Below are positions 44,437 through 56,539 of a DNA stretch of 64,000 bases, in pieces. The stretch covers positions 57,343,900-57,407,899 of the forward strand of contig JASWHV010000002.1 in the NCBI GenBank assembly GCA_030760725.1, given 5' to 3'. How positions within the stretch are numbered: position 1 is the stretch's first letter; each line of letters starts with the position of its first letter. The notes below the pieces were generated by a model. It did not search any database. It was not told where the DNA came from and was given only the letters and a program-made list of their open reading frames with translations. The position numbers and the translations under genes were made by a program. This DNA comes from Neostapfia colusana (taxonomy: Eukaryota; Streptophyta; Magnoliopsida; Poales; Poaceae).

Positions 44437-47400
44437 GTTTCACGTTTGAGGAAGGAGAACATTTGGATTGTGGATTCAGGTTGCTCACGCCACATGACCG
44501 GTAACAAAGAATGGTTCTCCTCTCTCTCTTTTGTGTCACGTGTAGAAAATGTTACTTTCGCCGATAACTCTTCTACTCCCATAATTGCTAAAGGTTCGGT
44601 TAGAGTAAACAATCTCTACACTTTGAAAGATGTGGCACTTGTTAAAAATTTGAAATACAACTTACTTTCAGTTTCACAATTGCTAGATGAAAATCTAGAG
44701 GTTAGCTTTGCTAAAAATTGCTGCAAGGTTGTAGATTCAAAAGGTGAGCTTTTGTTTAACATGTCTAGGTTTGGAAGAGTTTTTAAAGCTGATTTTGATT
44801 TGTCAACTTCTAAGCATCGGTGTCTAGTTGCTAATGATACAAAGGATCTATATTTTTGGCATCGTAGACTTGGTCACATAGGCTTTGATCATCTCACTCG
44901 TGTTAGTGCTCTCGATCGCATACGTGGGCTGCCGAAGCTTAAAAAGGACAATGATATTGTGTGCTCTTCTTGTAGACATGCTAAATTTGTTGCAGGTTCA
45001 CATGCTCCTCTCACAATGACTATGACAGCTGAACCAGGACAACTTTTACATCTTGACACAGTAGGTCCGGCACGTGTTCAATCCTTCGGAGGTAAATGGT
45101 ATGTGCTTGTGATTGTTGATGATTATTCCAGATATTCTTGGGTTTATTTTATGGCATCTAAGAATGAAGCTTTTAGTCATTTTAGAACTTTATTTCTTAG
45201 ATTATCTATTGATCACCCAGGATCATTAAAAGCAATTAGAAGTGATAACGGAACTGAATTTAAAAACCAATCCTTTGATCACTTTTGTGCTGAAAATGGA
45301 ATAGATCATCAATACTCTTCACCCTATGTACCACAACAAAATGGTGTCGTAGAAAGAAAGAACAGGACCTTAGTTGAGATGGCTAGGACTATGCTTGATG
45401 AATATCAAACTCCTAGGAAATTTTGGGCTGATGCAATTGCAACCGCTTGTTATGTCTCAAATCGTGTTTTCTTGCGTGCTAAGCTTGGAAAAACCCCATA
45501 TGAGCTCCGGTTTGGACATAGGCCTAGTGTTACACACTTTAGGGTTTTTGGTTGCAAATGCTTTGTTAAGAAACATGGTAATCTTGATAAATTTGAAGCT
45601 AGATCTGTTGATGGCATGTTTCTTGGTTATCCATCTCATACTAGAGGCTACCGTATGCTTTTACTTGACACTAACAAAATTGTGGAGACTTGCGAGGTTT
45701 CTTTTGACGAAGCTAGCCCAAGTACTAGCTCCGATATTGCAGGTCCGGATCCATATCCGCAGGGGGAGAGTATTTTTATTGAAGAAGATGAAGAAGTGGT
45801 GCTGCTGCCCGAAAACTCGGAAGTAAATAACGATCAAGCTGCTGATTTTGCACCACAACCAGCACCAACAGTCACTACTGCTGGTTCGGACCTTCCTCAA
45901 TCAACAAGCTCTCCTAATCAAAGGTCCGAACATGAAGAAGAAGGTGCTTGTGAAGTGTCTACTCCCCTCCGAGTACTCAAAAGTCATCCTCCACAACAAA
46001 TCATTGGAAGCTTGCATGAACGAGTCACTCGGTCCAGGTTTTGCGATCCAAACTCTCATGCTCATTCTGCTTTTGTTGCTTCTTTTGAACCCAAGGATAT
46101 ATCACACACACTCACTAATGAATCTTGGATTAATGCCATGCAAGAAGAGTTAGAAAATTTTGAAAGAAATAATGTTTGGAAACTTGTACCTCTACCTCAA
46201 GGTCACACATTAATTGGAACTAAATGGGTATTTAAAAATAAGCAAAGTGAGGACAGGGTTGTGGTTATGAATAAAGCTAGGTTGGTTGCTCAAGGTTTCA
46301 CTCAAATTGAAGGTCTAGATTTTGATGAAACATTTGCTCCTATTGCTAGATTAGAAGCTATAAGAATTTTATTAGCATTTGCTGCATCTAAAGGTTTCAA
46401 ATTATATCAAATGGATGTTAAAAGTGCTTTTCTTAATGGCTACATAGAGGAGGAGGTTTATGTTAACCAGCCACCGGGTTTTGAAAATCCAAATTTTCCT
46501 AATCATGTTTACAAACTGTCCAAAGCCTTGTACGGTCTAAAACAAGCCCCTAGAGCATGGTATGATAGGTTAAAAACATTCTAACTTGAAAAGGGGTTTA
46601 CCATGGGCAAGGTTGATAAAACTCTTTTTGTACTTAAGCATGGCAATGACTCATTATTCATTCAAGTGTATGTGGATGATATTATCTTTGGTTGTGCTTC
46701 TCATGATCTCGTGTCCAAGTTTTCAGCTATGATGAGTTCAGAATTTGAGATGAGTATGATGGGAGAACTAACATACTTTTTGGGGCTGCAAATCAAGCAA
46801 ACAAAAGAAGGAACTTTTGTGCATCAAACTAAGTATACAAAGGACCTTCTTAAGCGCTTCAACATGGACAAATGCAAGCCTCTTCGGACACCAATGGGAA
46901 CAGCAACAACACTTGAACTTGACAAATATGGTGACTCGGTCGATAAAAAAGAATACAGAAGTATGATTGGATCACTTTTGTATCTCACGGCATCAAGACC
47001 AGACATAAAATTCAGCGTATGTCTTTGTGCATGTTTTCAAGCTTCTCCATGTGCTTCACATCGCCAAGCCATCAAAAGGATTCTCAGGTACCTACATGGA
47101 ACTCAAGAATTTGACATTTTTCTTCCTTCTTCCTCAACCGTTTCTTTGAAAGCTTTTTCGGATGCTGATTTTGGGAGTTGTAGGATTGATAGGAAAAGTA
47201 CTTCGGGTGCTTGTCATTTTCTTGGTAATTCACTTGTTGCTTGGTCCTCTAGAAAACAAAGTTCAGTTGCACAATCCACGGCCGAATCTGAATTTGTAGC
47301 TGCGGCTAGCGCTTGCTCACAAATTCTTTGGATTGTTCAAACACTTAAGGACTATGGGGTTGATTTAGATAGTGTTCCACTGTTTTGTGATAACACTAGT

Positions 47401-47622
47401 GCAATTTGTATTGCTAAAAACCCTGTGAAACACTCTAGAACTAAGCACATTGACATTAGGTATCACTTTCTTCGTGATAATGTTGAAAAAGGAAACATTG
47501 TGCTTCACCATGTCGATACCGAACAACAATTGGCTGATATTTTTACAAAACCTTTGGATTTCACTCGTTTTTGTTTCATTCGTAGTGAAATACGGGTTAT
47601 GCATCCTCATGGCTTAAATTGA
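44437..47622 (+). pseudogene. pol: Sire-B pol: protease, integrase, RT, RNase H (one nonsense change)
   Basis: The reading frame continues from gag after the shared TAG. Protease DSGCSRHMTG, pre-integrase WHRRLGHIGF with a downstream CSSC, integrase IRSDNGTEF and VVERKNRTL, RT QMDVKSAFLNG and VYVDDIIFG, and RNase H FSDADFG and STAESEFVAA are all readable. The only stop is TAA at 46582-46584, inside the RT between YDRLKTF and the next block, where Sire-A has TTA (Leu). The C-terminus is whole to TGA at 47620-47622, including CDNTSAICIAKNP, which Sire-A loses to its frameshift. A single base change therefore separates this copy from an open pol. Confidence 0.91.
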
Positions 47623-48607
47623 GGGGGAGTTTTTGAAACTTTGAAAGTCTATGTGTGAATCTGAAACTAAAATAATATGAGCATAGTATTTCATACATAT
47701 ATGACTTTGTGATTCCTTTTACAGGCTGAAAGTTCTTACTACATTACTCATGTTATACATTTTGTAGTTTTTGCCATGACTAGTAATTGGAATAATTACT
47801 TACAATAAATCTGGTCATGATCGAACTTTCTTGCTGTTTTGAACTTGTTGCATGCTCACAAGTGCTTTTAATCATAAAAAAATAATCAAGTGATCAGCTC
47901 ACATGTTGAGTTTTCAAATAAAAATTGAGAAAAGATCAAGAGAATATGCATGCATCGCACTTCTTCGTTTGAGATTGCTTATCATTGCACTAAGATATGA
48001 ACTTGGAAGGAATTGTGTATGACTAAAACCATGTCCTTAAGCTTCTGATTGTCAAATGACACAGGCTTGGCTTGGTTGGTTAGAATAAGGCTGATGCGGC
48101 ATATAATCTCTTGCAAATATCATATGATCAACTTTGTGCCTTAAATTATTATGAATAATAAAAATGCAGCAACAAGTGTCATGTTCTCAGGTTTTGAAAT
48201 AGTTGAGTAAGGGAGATCATGACTTGCTTAAACTGAAAAATACATTTGATCTCTAGCATGGCTTACACTACTTTGTGTATCTCATTGATGTGATAGTGTA
48301 AGTAACCTGATAGTATGACTTGGATGAGCTTTGTTTTGTATGTATATGTTATAATATGCTCATAACATTTAAAAATTTCTCTTTTGAACCTTGCTGAATA
48401 CATTGTCAAAGGGGGAGAAATATGTATAAGGAGAGATTTTTTTTACACTTTGCATATGTTATACACTTTCTTCCTTCTCTAATTTTAAAAAAAATGGGGA
48501 GAAATTAATAGAGGGGGAGAAATGAGTTTTCAAAGCTTTTCAAAACTTTTCATAAGCCAATGTTCGGATTTTAATTGGTGTTGCCAATGCATTCATCAGG
48601 GGGAGAT
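47623..48607 (+). other. Sire-B post-pol noncoding tract and polypurine tracts
   Basis: Same content as in Sire-A. GAGGGGGAG overlaps the pol stop (47621-47629), two GGGGGAGAAAT runs lie near 48412 and 48513, and the PPT abuts the 3' LTR near 48598-48607. No gene seen. Confidence 0.75.
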
Positions 48608-50213
48608 TGTGAGACCTATGTGTGCTGAATACATTGGCAATTAGGATAAAAGTTAGCATTAACATTCAAAGTTTTGAATATTGCCAAAACATTCTTCTGT
48701 GGCAAGGTCCGACAAGTTCTTTGTTAGGTCCGCCAAGTGTTGGCAAGGTCCGACGCAAGGTCCGGAGAGCTTCTGTGAGGTCCGGAGCTTGTTTTTTAGG
48801 GAGCTCCCGTGAAGTTCAACTCGTAGAACTGCAGCGTCTTGTTTTTGCTTTTAACTCGCAATGTTTCAAACTTGCTTTATGGGAAGTTTTGCTTAGTATT
48901 AATTTGCTAAGTTTTTGGTGTGTTTTGGTGGTTATGGCTGTTATTATTTAATATGGTTTGCAACATGCTTATGTGACGTACTCATGTAAGGTGTTGTGGT
49001 TTTCGAACTAGCATGAGTCAAGTCGAGGACTTGTGCTCGGAAGAATTGGTTGTTTATTCATGTGCAGGTGTTGCTTGATTTCAAGACATGGCTGGTGACG
49101 GGATCCTTGGACTAGTCTCAGGGAGGAGATGAGGTTCCAACAACCAAGTTCGGGAGGAGCTGTGGTTGAGTTGATCGGGAGGTCGCGCAGCATGTTTGGA
49201 TCAAGGGCAGTGCATATGAAGGTTGCGTGTACGTTGTTGGAAGGTGTTTGCACGTGTGCAAAGAGTGCATGGACGTGGCAACATTGTTCCAAGGCGTGAT
49301 GAAGAGAAGTGGACGTAAAGAATTGGTCGGAAAGGTCCAACCGGCTGGATTGCGTACTCAGGCTGAGGCTGAGTCGGATATGGCTCAAATATGGAAGATT
49401 TGAGTTGGTTATGATAGGATTTCGTGCTAGGCACGAAGTTGAGTTGTTTTAGGAATGTTTAGGACGTTCTTAAGGTGTTTGGAAGTCTCACGATTGCTTC
49501 TATCTGCGAATAGGAGAGTCCTGAGCAGTTATGGTAAGTTAGGATACGAGTCCAATTAGGAGTAGGAGTCCTAGATTGGATTGTTTAGCCTGAGGGCTGG
49601 CTATAAAAGCAAGAGAGGCCAGAGCTCTCGTGGGTAGAGAACTTTGGGCTGTTCCTCTTGTGTTTCTATTGAATAAAGTTCATAGTTTCGAGGAGATTTT
49701 GTGTCTTGTTCATCCGACTTGTTTTTCGTCAAGTCTTTCTCGCCGAGTTTCTGGACAGACCGACGTTGCTTCGGTGTTTCGTTCATAACTCGAGTTTTAC
49801 AGATCCGATTGACGTGATTCTTTTTGGGTTGTCTTCACAACTCAATTGTCTATCATATGTGAAATTTTAACGATCTTCGGATCTGTAGTTTTTGAGATAC
49901 ACGAGTTTCTTTGCAGCGTTGCAGATCTGTTTTATATCGGGTAGAACAGATTGATCTTCGTTTAATGTTTTGATCGTATCTCAAGTTTTACTTCGTGTTT
50001 TCAAGTGATTCTTGTTGCATTAGATCCGTGACTTGATTCTCTACCTCTCTACTTGATTTGTCACGGTTGAACACGTTTGAAAATACTTGCACACACGGTT
50101 TTTTTAACCAATTGATTTTTTGCTGAGCGGTTTTTGTTGTTTCCGCTGCGAAAAGTTTTAATCTACCATTTACCCTCCCTCTGGTAGCTTTTCACGTGCT
50201 CTTCGATCCTAGA
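48608..50213 (+). repeat. 3' LTR of Sire-B
   Basis: Length is 1606 bp. It lacks one AGGTCCG repeat unit of about 20 bp present in the 5' copy (near 48765), most simply by slippage or unequal exchange between repeats. TATA box at 49602-49609. Confidence 0.92.
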
Positions 50214-50218
50214 GTGAC
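50214..50218. other. Target-site duplication of Sire-B, right copy
   Basis: GTGAC matches 40488-40492. Confidence 0.9.
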
Positions 50219-50487
50219 CAGCGAGTGGAACAGAGAGAACCGACTCAGTTTCAGATATTTGGGTGCATATGACAAGTTTGTCCCACTCTCCTCCTTATCC
50301 CTCCAAAGTATCTCCAAAGTTTGCAAATGATGAAATTCAATTGTGTGGAGTTGAAAACTGAACTGACTTTGGATAATTCATGTCATCGCATGTGGAAAAA
50401 TTAAAACTAGTCCAAATTTTCATAACTTGAAACCAAATGGTGTTCAAACTTCAGTCCCTTTTTATTCAAAATTTTGGGACCTTTACA
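50219..50487 (-). repeat. Gyp-E 3' LTR, first 269 bp of U3
   Basis: On the minus strand it starts TGTAAAGGTCCC at 50487, next to the PPT, and runs into Sire-B. It continues at 40492 and below. Confidence 0.75.
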
Positions 50488-50504
50488 TTCCCCCCCCCTT
50501 AAAA
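50488..50504 (-). other. Polypurine tract of Gyp-E
   Basis: On the minus strand TTTTAAGGGGGGGGGAA-type purine run directly before the LTR start. It matches the site at 4548-4562 in Gyp-D. Confidence 0.75.
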
Positions 50505-50575
50505 GGAATCTCGTCCCAAGTTTACAAAGTAAAAATGAGGGAGAGGATGGTGGAAAAATTTTAGAATGTGTGACG

Positions 50576-52576
50576 TCAAAAGTCAGGATAATTGGCGCGA
50601 AGAAATCCTTCGTTCTCCCATGTCGCTTCAACCTTGGAGTAACCACTCCATAAAACTTTATAGAACCACAACGTATGGTCGCGTGTGGTTTGGCCCTTTA
50701 TGTCGATGATCTGAACCAGTCCCTCCTGATGTGTGAGATCTGGTTTCAGTTCCTCGATATTCCCCAGCTGAATGGTGGTTGAACACTTGAGGCACTTCCT
50801 CAGCTGAGAAATGTGGAATATGTCGTACACACCGGTGAATATCGATGGTAATTTCACCTGGTATGCAACGGAGTCACATCTTTCCAAAACCTGGAATGGA
50901 CCGATGAATCGGGGTGCGGACTTTCCTCTCACCCCGAATCTGTTCACGCCCTTTATCGGAGATACACGTAGATACACGTGATCCCCAGCTTCAAATTGCA
51001 AAGGACGTTTTCGCCGTTCCGCATACTGTTTCTGTCGGGATTGAGCCGCTTTTAAGTTCGCTTGAATCAGCCGAACCTTTGCTTCCGCATTATTGACAAG
51101 ATCAATCCCGAAGGTGACCCTTTTGCCAAACTCACACCAATTCAGGGGTGTGCGGCATTTTATTCCGTAACTACGGGTTACGGGGTATGACTATCCGGTC
51201 CTTGAACCATAGGACGCCGTCTCCGTCTTTCTGGAAACATTTCAGATCCCCACTGTCTACATGTCTCCGCAAATGTGACATGCCCATGTCATGTTCCTGG
51301 ACTGCCACCCTTTCTTCACGGATGGTGGGGATAAAAGCTAATTTTTAGAGAGCTCTACGGGGAACCACACGTAATGGTGGCTCGTTCTCTTCCAACGGGG
51401 TGATGGTTAGATTATGAACGTGTGACTTGCGACTCTTGCATTCACCACCACGGTAGCCTTGCCGGGGTGATAATGGATCTCTATTTCGTAATCCTTTATC
51501 AACTCCAACCATCTTTGCTGCCTCATGTTCCACTCCTGAGTGAATATGTACTTGAGGCTCTTGTGGTCGGTATATAAATGTACGAGGTTAACGAGTAGGT
51601 AGTTCCTCCACATCTCGAGTGCGAGTACCACAGAAGCGAGGTCTAAGTCATGAGTCGGATAGTGTTTCTCCTGATTCCTGAGTTCCCGTGATCCATACAC
51701 GACCACCCTTCGGTCTTGCATCAGCACACATCTGATCCCAATGCCGGACGCATCGCAGTACACATCGAACGGTTTTATTGTGTCTGGCTGCACCAAAACC
51801 GGTACTGATGTTAGGTGCTTCACTAATGCCTTGAACGCTGCTTCGCATGCTGGACTCCAAATATAATTGGTAGCCTTTTTCAGCAGCTCTGTCATAGGCT
51901 TGGCAATCTTTGAGAAGTTCGGAATGAACCTCTGATAATATCCCGCGAGTCCGAGGAAACTCCGTACTTCATGAACAGTCCTCGGGGACTTCCGATTCAG
52001 CACTTTTGTGATCTTACTCTGATCTACAGCGATGCCATCCGCTGAGATAATATGCCCAAGAAAAGGCACTTGCGAAATCCAGAATTCGCACTTGCTTAAT
52101 TTTGCGTATAGTTGGTGATCTCGCAGCCGTTGCAAGAGTATACGCAGATGCTTTGCGTGTTACTCCTCCGACTTGGACTAAACCAGTAGGTCGCCGATGA
52201 AGACCATGACAAACTGGTGCAGCTCCGGCATGAATACCGAGTTCATTAAGTACATGAACTGAGCGGGAGCTTTGGTGAGACCAAGGAACTTGACAAGGTA
52301 CTCATAAAGCCCGTACCTCGTTGAAAAGCTGTCTTCGAAATATCCTCAGCCCGTATTTCAATCTAATGGTACCCTGATCTTAAGTAAATCTTAGAAAAGA
52401 TCTTTGCTTTGACCAACTGATCAAACAATGTTGATCTGTGGTAACGGGTACTTGTTCTTGATTGTCACAATGTTAAGCGGACGAAAATCAACACTAAGCC
52501 GTAGTGTTTCGTCCCTCTTCTTTACAAACAATGCTAAACAACCCCAAGGTGATGAACGCCGTCATACAACACCTTT
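50576..52576 (-). pseudogene. pol: Gyp-E pol remnant: RT, RNase H, integrase ends, chromodomain
   Basis: On the minus strand from the Sire-C cut at 52576: the start of RT is heavily shifted; the catalytic box reads FIGD where FIDD is needed and is followed by a stop (near 52190). Open blocks then give the RT end and RNase H (VPFLGHIISADGIAVD, VYCDASGIGIRC, YTDHKSLKYIFTQ) and part of the integrase zinc region. The integrase core is missing: the reading goes from the region before the zinc finger straight to WCEFGKRVTFGIDLVNNAE. The C-terminal domain and chromodomain (WSGYSKVEATWENEGF) are open to 50576. Compared with Gyp-D about three residues in four agree over the C-terminal 110. It cannot encode RT or integrase. 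Confidence 0.87.
52572..52576. other. Putative target-site duplication of Sire-C, left copy
   Basis: CCTTT precedes the LTR start TGTAAGTGC. The right copy lies outside the window, so it cannot be confirmed here. Confidence 0.5.
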
Positions 52577-54189
52577 TGTAAGTGCATCTAGGCACCCCCG
52601 TAGGTTTTGGATGATTGATGACGACAAATTAAGAGACTAATGAGCTGATATGATCATAAGCACAGGACATTTCCAAGGCGGACACCTAAACTCTCAAAAA
52701 AGGAAAAAGATGAAGAATGGCGTCGAAGACTCGAAGAGTAGAAATTAGGGTTTTACTTGAGTCTTTAGTACGCTAGCCGTCTAAAAGAAAGAGTGTGTGT
52801 GTCAAGTGCATTGAGATCATAGAAGAGAGCTCAAAGCGTTAGAAGTGTCAAATCCTTAGTGGGATAGATAGAGAGGTAAAGTTGGGCAGGCCGGACTTGT
52901 CCGGGGAAGAGGCCGGACTAGTCCAGAAGTCCTACGGCTTAGTCCGTTTTGGGGCGGACTGAGAGTTCCTGACTAAGATCGGACATGTCCGTTTTGAGAC
53001 GGACTAGTCCGTTTCTCTCTTGGTGAGAGTGTTTTTGGGGCTAAGTCCTGGTAGATCGGACTTATACGCCTCAGTGGTCGGACTAGTCCGGGCTAGCCAG
53101 AATTGTCTGTTTTCACATGGACTAAGAGTTCCTGTGTGAGTTCAGGCTAGTCCATTCTAAGGCGGACTAGTCCGTATGGGTGTGAGATGAGAGCTCCCAC
53201 GGCTAAGTCTTGGTAGACCGGACTTGTCCACCTTAGTGGCCAGACTAGTCCGGGTCCTCCAGACTTGTCCGTTCTCACCCGGAAAAATAGTTCCTGTGTG
53301 AGATCGTACTAGTCCGGTGTGAGGCGGAGTAGTCCGGACTTTCGGTAGGTGGAAACGGTTGGCTTCGGGACTTCTATAAAAGGAGATGCCCCGACTTCAT
53401 TTAGAGAAACCTAGAACCCTAGCGCCGCCACAGCGATCCTAGAGCCCCCCCTAAACCTTCTCTCTTGCCTACTCACCCTCTAGAACCAATTCTTGAGTGG
53501 ATTTGGGTGTGTGAGGAGAGGAGAAGGAAGAACTTCGCATTTACGGTTCTCGGAGTGATCTCATGCACTTGGTGTGACCTGTGGCTTGTAAGATTGGTGG
53601 AGTTTTGTGGACGTGATCAAGTGGGAGCCTGAGATTGTGAGCAGCCCCAACACTTTGTAATTTCACCCTTGAGATAGTGAAGAACCGGGTTGGCCTTAGT
53701 GGCGACTTGGTGAGGGAAGGATTGTTAAACCCGGTCCTTTGTGGACTCCTCAATAGGGACATAGATTCCTGAGTGAAATCAAACCTCGGGCAAAAATCTT
53801 CGTGTCATTTTGCACTTACATTTTATTGATCATTAGAATTGCTTAGGGTTCATTCGATCATTTCGCTCTTATAATATTTCAGGTTACAATCTTGCAATCC
53901 ACCTCAATACTTTGTCATATTTGTTATACTAGATTGCAAGATAGTTTATCTGCATTTCGTTAAACTAAAATCTGAAGAAAAACCCATAAAAATCAAGTTT
54001 AGTATTTTCAGCAGTCTGACCGGACTAGTTCGCCCCTGAGACAGACTAGTCCGACCTTTTAGGCTTTTCCAGCAGGTTGATCGGACTAGTCCACCCGTGA
54101 GCCAGACTAGTCCGGCCCCTGTGTTCTAATCTCGTTTAATTAAGTCATTTCAAGAATTTTAGCCTATTCACTCCCTCTAGGAAATTTCA
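52577..54189 (+). repeat. 5' LTR of Sire-C with palindromic GGAC-AGTCC repeats
   Basis: Length is 1613 bp, from TGTAAGTGC to AAATTTCA before the PBS. Palindromes such as CCGGACTTGTCCGG (52891-52904), GGACATGTCC (52981-52990) and GGACTAGTCC (53001-53010, 53080-53089, 53164-53173) cluster at 52889-53340, upstream of the TATA box. A second cluster lies at 54018-54120 near the LTR end. Repeated palindromes in the LTR are a described Sirevirus signature. Confidence 0.92.
53375..53383 (+). promoter_or_regulatory. TATA box of the Sire-C 5' LTR
   Basis: TATAAAAGG follows CTTC about 35 bp after the last palindrome of the upstream cluster, so the palindromes occupy the enhancer position. Confidence 0.75.
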
Positions 54190-54191
54190 AT

Positions 54192-54203
54192 TGGTATCAG
54201 AGC
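54192..54203 (+). other. Primer binding site of Sire-C
   Basis: TGGTATCAGAGC starts two bases after the LTR end. Confidence 0.92.
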
Positions 54204-54241
54204 AGGTCTCTCCATCAAGAGTCTAACCACTCGGAGAGGAG

Positions 54242-56526
54242 ATGGCCGAAGTGGAGGGATACGAGATTCCGTCGACGTCACAAGGTGACAACACATATGA
54301 CAGGAAAAAGAACACGGATGTGCTGCAAGACCACTGGAGTGACGATGAAGAAGTTTGCCAGCTCAAGGCACGACTTTGCGAGAAGCTAGGTCACTCAAGT
54401 AAAGAGAAGAAGAAGTCGAAGGATCAAGAAAGGAGTGGTCAACCGGACTACTCCCAATATTCTTTCAACTATGAACGATTAACTTCCAACAATCACTACT
54501 TATCTATTCCTCTTGGCAAACCTCATCAATTCGATGGAAATGATTACTCAATGTGAAAGCATAATATGAAGATGCATCTAATATCCTTAAAACCCTAGCT
54601 TGTGGCAAATTGTCCTAACAGGTGTCCATCTTCAAAGAAATGAAGAAGACGTTACCCCGTAGCAAGCCATTCTACTTCATCGCAAGGCTCAAGCAGATGG
54701 GGTGATCACCTCATCCTTGACTCAAGAAGAGTTCAACCGAGTCGATGGATTGGAGGTGGCCAAAGACATATGGGACACACTCAAGACAACGCATGAAGGA
54801 AATCGAGTCATTAGGGAAGCCAAGATCGAGATGATTGAAGGAGAGCTTGGGAGGTTCACCATCATGGATGGTGAGTCCCCTTAAGACATGTACAACCGTC
54901 TCAAGGTCCTCGTCAACAATATCCGATCTTATGGATGCACCCAATGGACGGATCATGAGGTGGTGAAGAGGATGCTTCGGGCATTCATGCCTCGAAACAT
55001 CGCTCTTTGCTTCTTGATCTGTGAGAGCCCGGGATATGCTCAAATGAACCCGGAGGAAGTGCTTGGAAGAATCATCAACAACGAGATGATGGAGAAGGAA
55101 GCCATGTTCTACAGCGACCTCCAAAGGCTCGCCTCCTCAAAGAAGAAAGATGTTGCTTTCAAAGCAACATCCTCATTACAAAACTTCGAAGCAAGTGATG
55201 ATGAGGTCCTTAAAACCGATGAAGAAGAGGCGCTCTTCATAAACAAGTTCAAGAGGATGATGAGAAGAAGGAAGTGGGGTAACCATTATGAGAACAAGAA
55301 CAAGAAAAGGTCCAAGCCCAAGACGAAAAGAGCATGCTACAACTGTGGTGAATATGGACACTTCATTGTGGATTGTCCATATGAAGAGAGTAAGAAGAAG
55401 AAAGATGGCAAGTCTCAAGAGAAGAAATTCTTCAAGAAGAAGAAGCCATCAGGACATGCTCACCTTGGGAAAGAATGGGACTCAAACGAAGACTCATCCT
55501 CCGAGGATGAAGAGAAAGTGGCAACACTTGCCATTGGAAGGAGCAAGCTCTTCCCAAACATTGAAGGCTTCAAGTCTACATGTCTCATGGCTAAGGAGGG
55601 AAGAAGGAAGGTTAAATCTAAACCATCCTCCTCTACCTCTTCACTTGATAGCTTTGATAGTAGTAGTGATAATGAATCCATGCTTAGGGATCTAAGTAGG
55701 AGCACCTTGAAAAAGATGAGATTCTTGTCGGAAGAAATCTTTGAGAAGATGAACTCATCAACCGTCAAGAAGACATGCTCATCCTTGAAAAGGAGAGATG
55801 TCATGAGCTTGAAGAGCTTCTTGAGGTTGAAAGGGAAAGAAGCAAGGCACTTGAGCGTGAACTTGCTTTGAGCAAGGAAACTTGCTCAAATCTTGAAGAC
55901 ACAACTGTTATGCTCAAGGATGAAATTGTTAACTTGAAAAAAGTCAACAAGATCCTTGAAACACAAGTTGAGTCTCTCATGATCAATGCACCTTATTCCT
56001 CTATGATTTCACCCTCCTCAAAGAAATCTCCCGAAGCAACTCAAACATGCAAGTGCTCAAACTTAATCCTAATACTCAAATATGAAATTAAGTTGCCACA
56101 AAACAAGCAATCACCAAAAGGTGGTATCTTTGACAAGGAAAAAGTGGCATATGCACGAAGTTCATATACCAATGTAAGACCTCCACATGTCAAAGATGGT
56201 CTTGGCTATTCTCGAGAGTGGAGGCAACATGCTAAAACTCCCAAGAAGGGAAAAACTTGATTGTATTTGTCAAGGAAGGTTCATCCAACAAAGAAAATGT
56301 AAAGAACATTGCAAACTCATCTAACATGCCTAAAAGTAAATCTCATCCTTTGTTCCATGATTTTGATGTCTCATATGTTTTATTGAGAAACAAATTAGGA
56401 AAGATCTATGCTAGGTATGTTGGGCCACTCTGCAAGAGTCCAAAACCTTGTGTGTGGGTGCCCAAGAGCCTCTTGACTAATATGAAAGGACCTAACTCCG
56501 CTTGGGTACCAAAAGGTAAGGCATAA
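54242..56526 (+). pseudogene. gag: Sire-C gag (several frameshifts and a stop)
   Basis: ATG at 54242 gives MAEVEGYEIPSTSQG. The Gag core is spread over several frames: LGKPHQFDGNDYSM before a shift, then FNRVDGLEVAKDIWDTLKTT and, after TAA at 54882-54884, MYNRLKVLVNNIRSYGC. A Lys-rich linker, the zinc knuckle CYNCGEYGHFIVDC, an acidic Ser-rich tract and a long coiled coil (about 55700-56000, ERERSKALERELALSKET) follow. Another shift leads to the last block, 56257-56526, which ends WVPKGKA and a stop. The layout equals that of Sire-A Gag, with little sequence identity. Confidence 0.82.
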
Positions 56527-56539
56527 CTCTATTTTATAG

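Larger units (their letters stand above)
40493..50213 (+). mobile_element. Sire-B: second copy of the Sire-A Sirevirus family
   Basis: It has the same layout as Sire-A: 5' LTR 40493-42117, PBS, gag, pol, noncoding tract with four polypurine runs, and 3' LTR 48608-50213. It is flanked by GTGAC. It lies in the Gyp-E LTR. The final bases of the 3' LTR are TAGA where the other copies have TACA, so the terminal CA is mutated. It is nearly as complete as Sire-A, and its disabling lesions differ from those of Sire-A except for the shared TAG between gag and pol. Confidence 0.93.
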
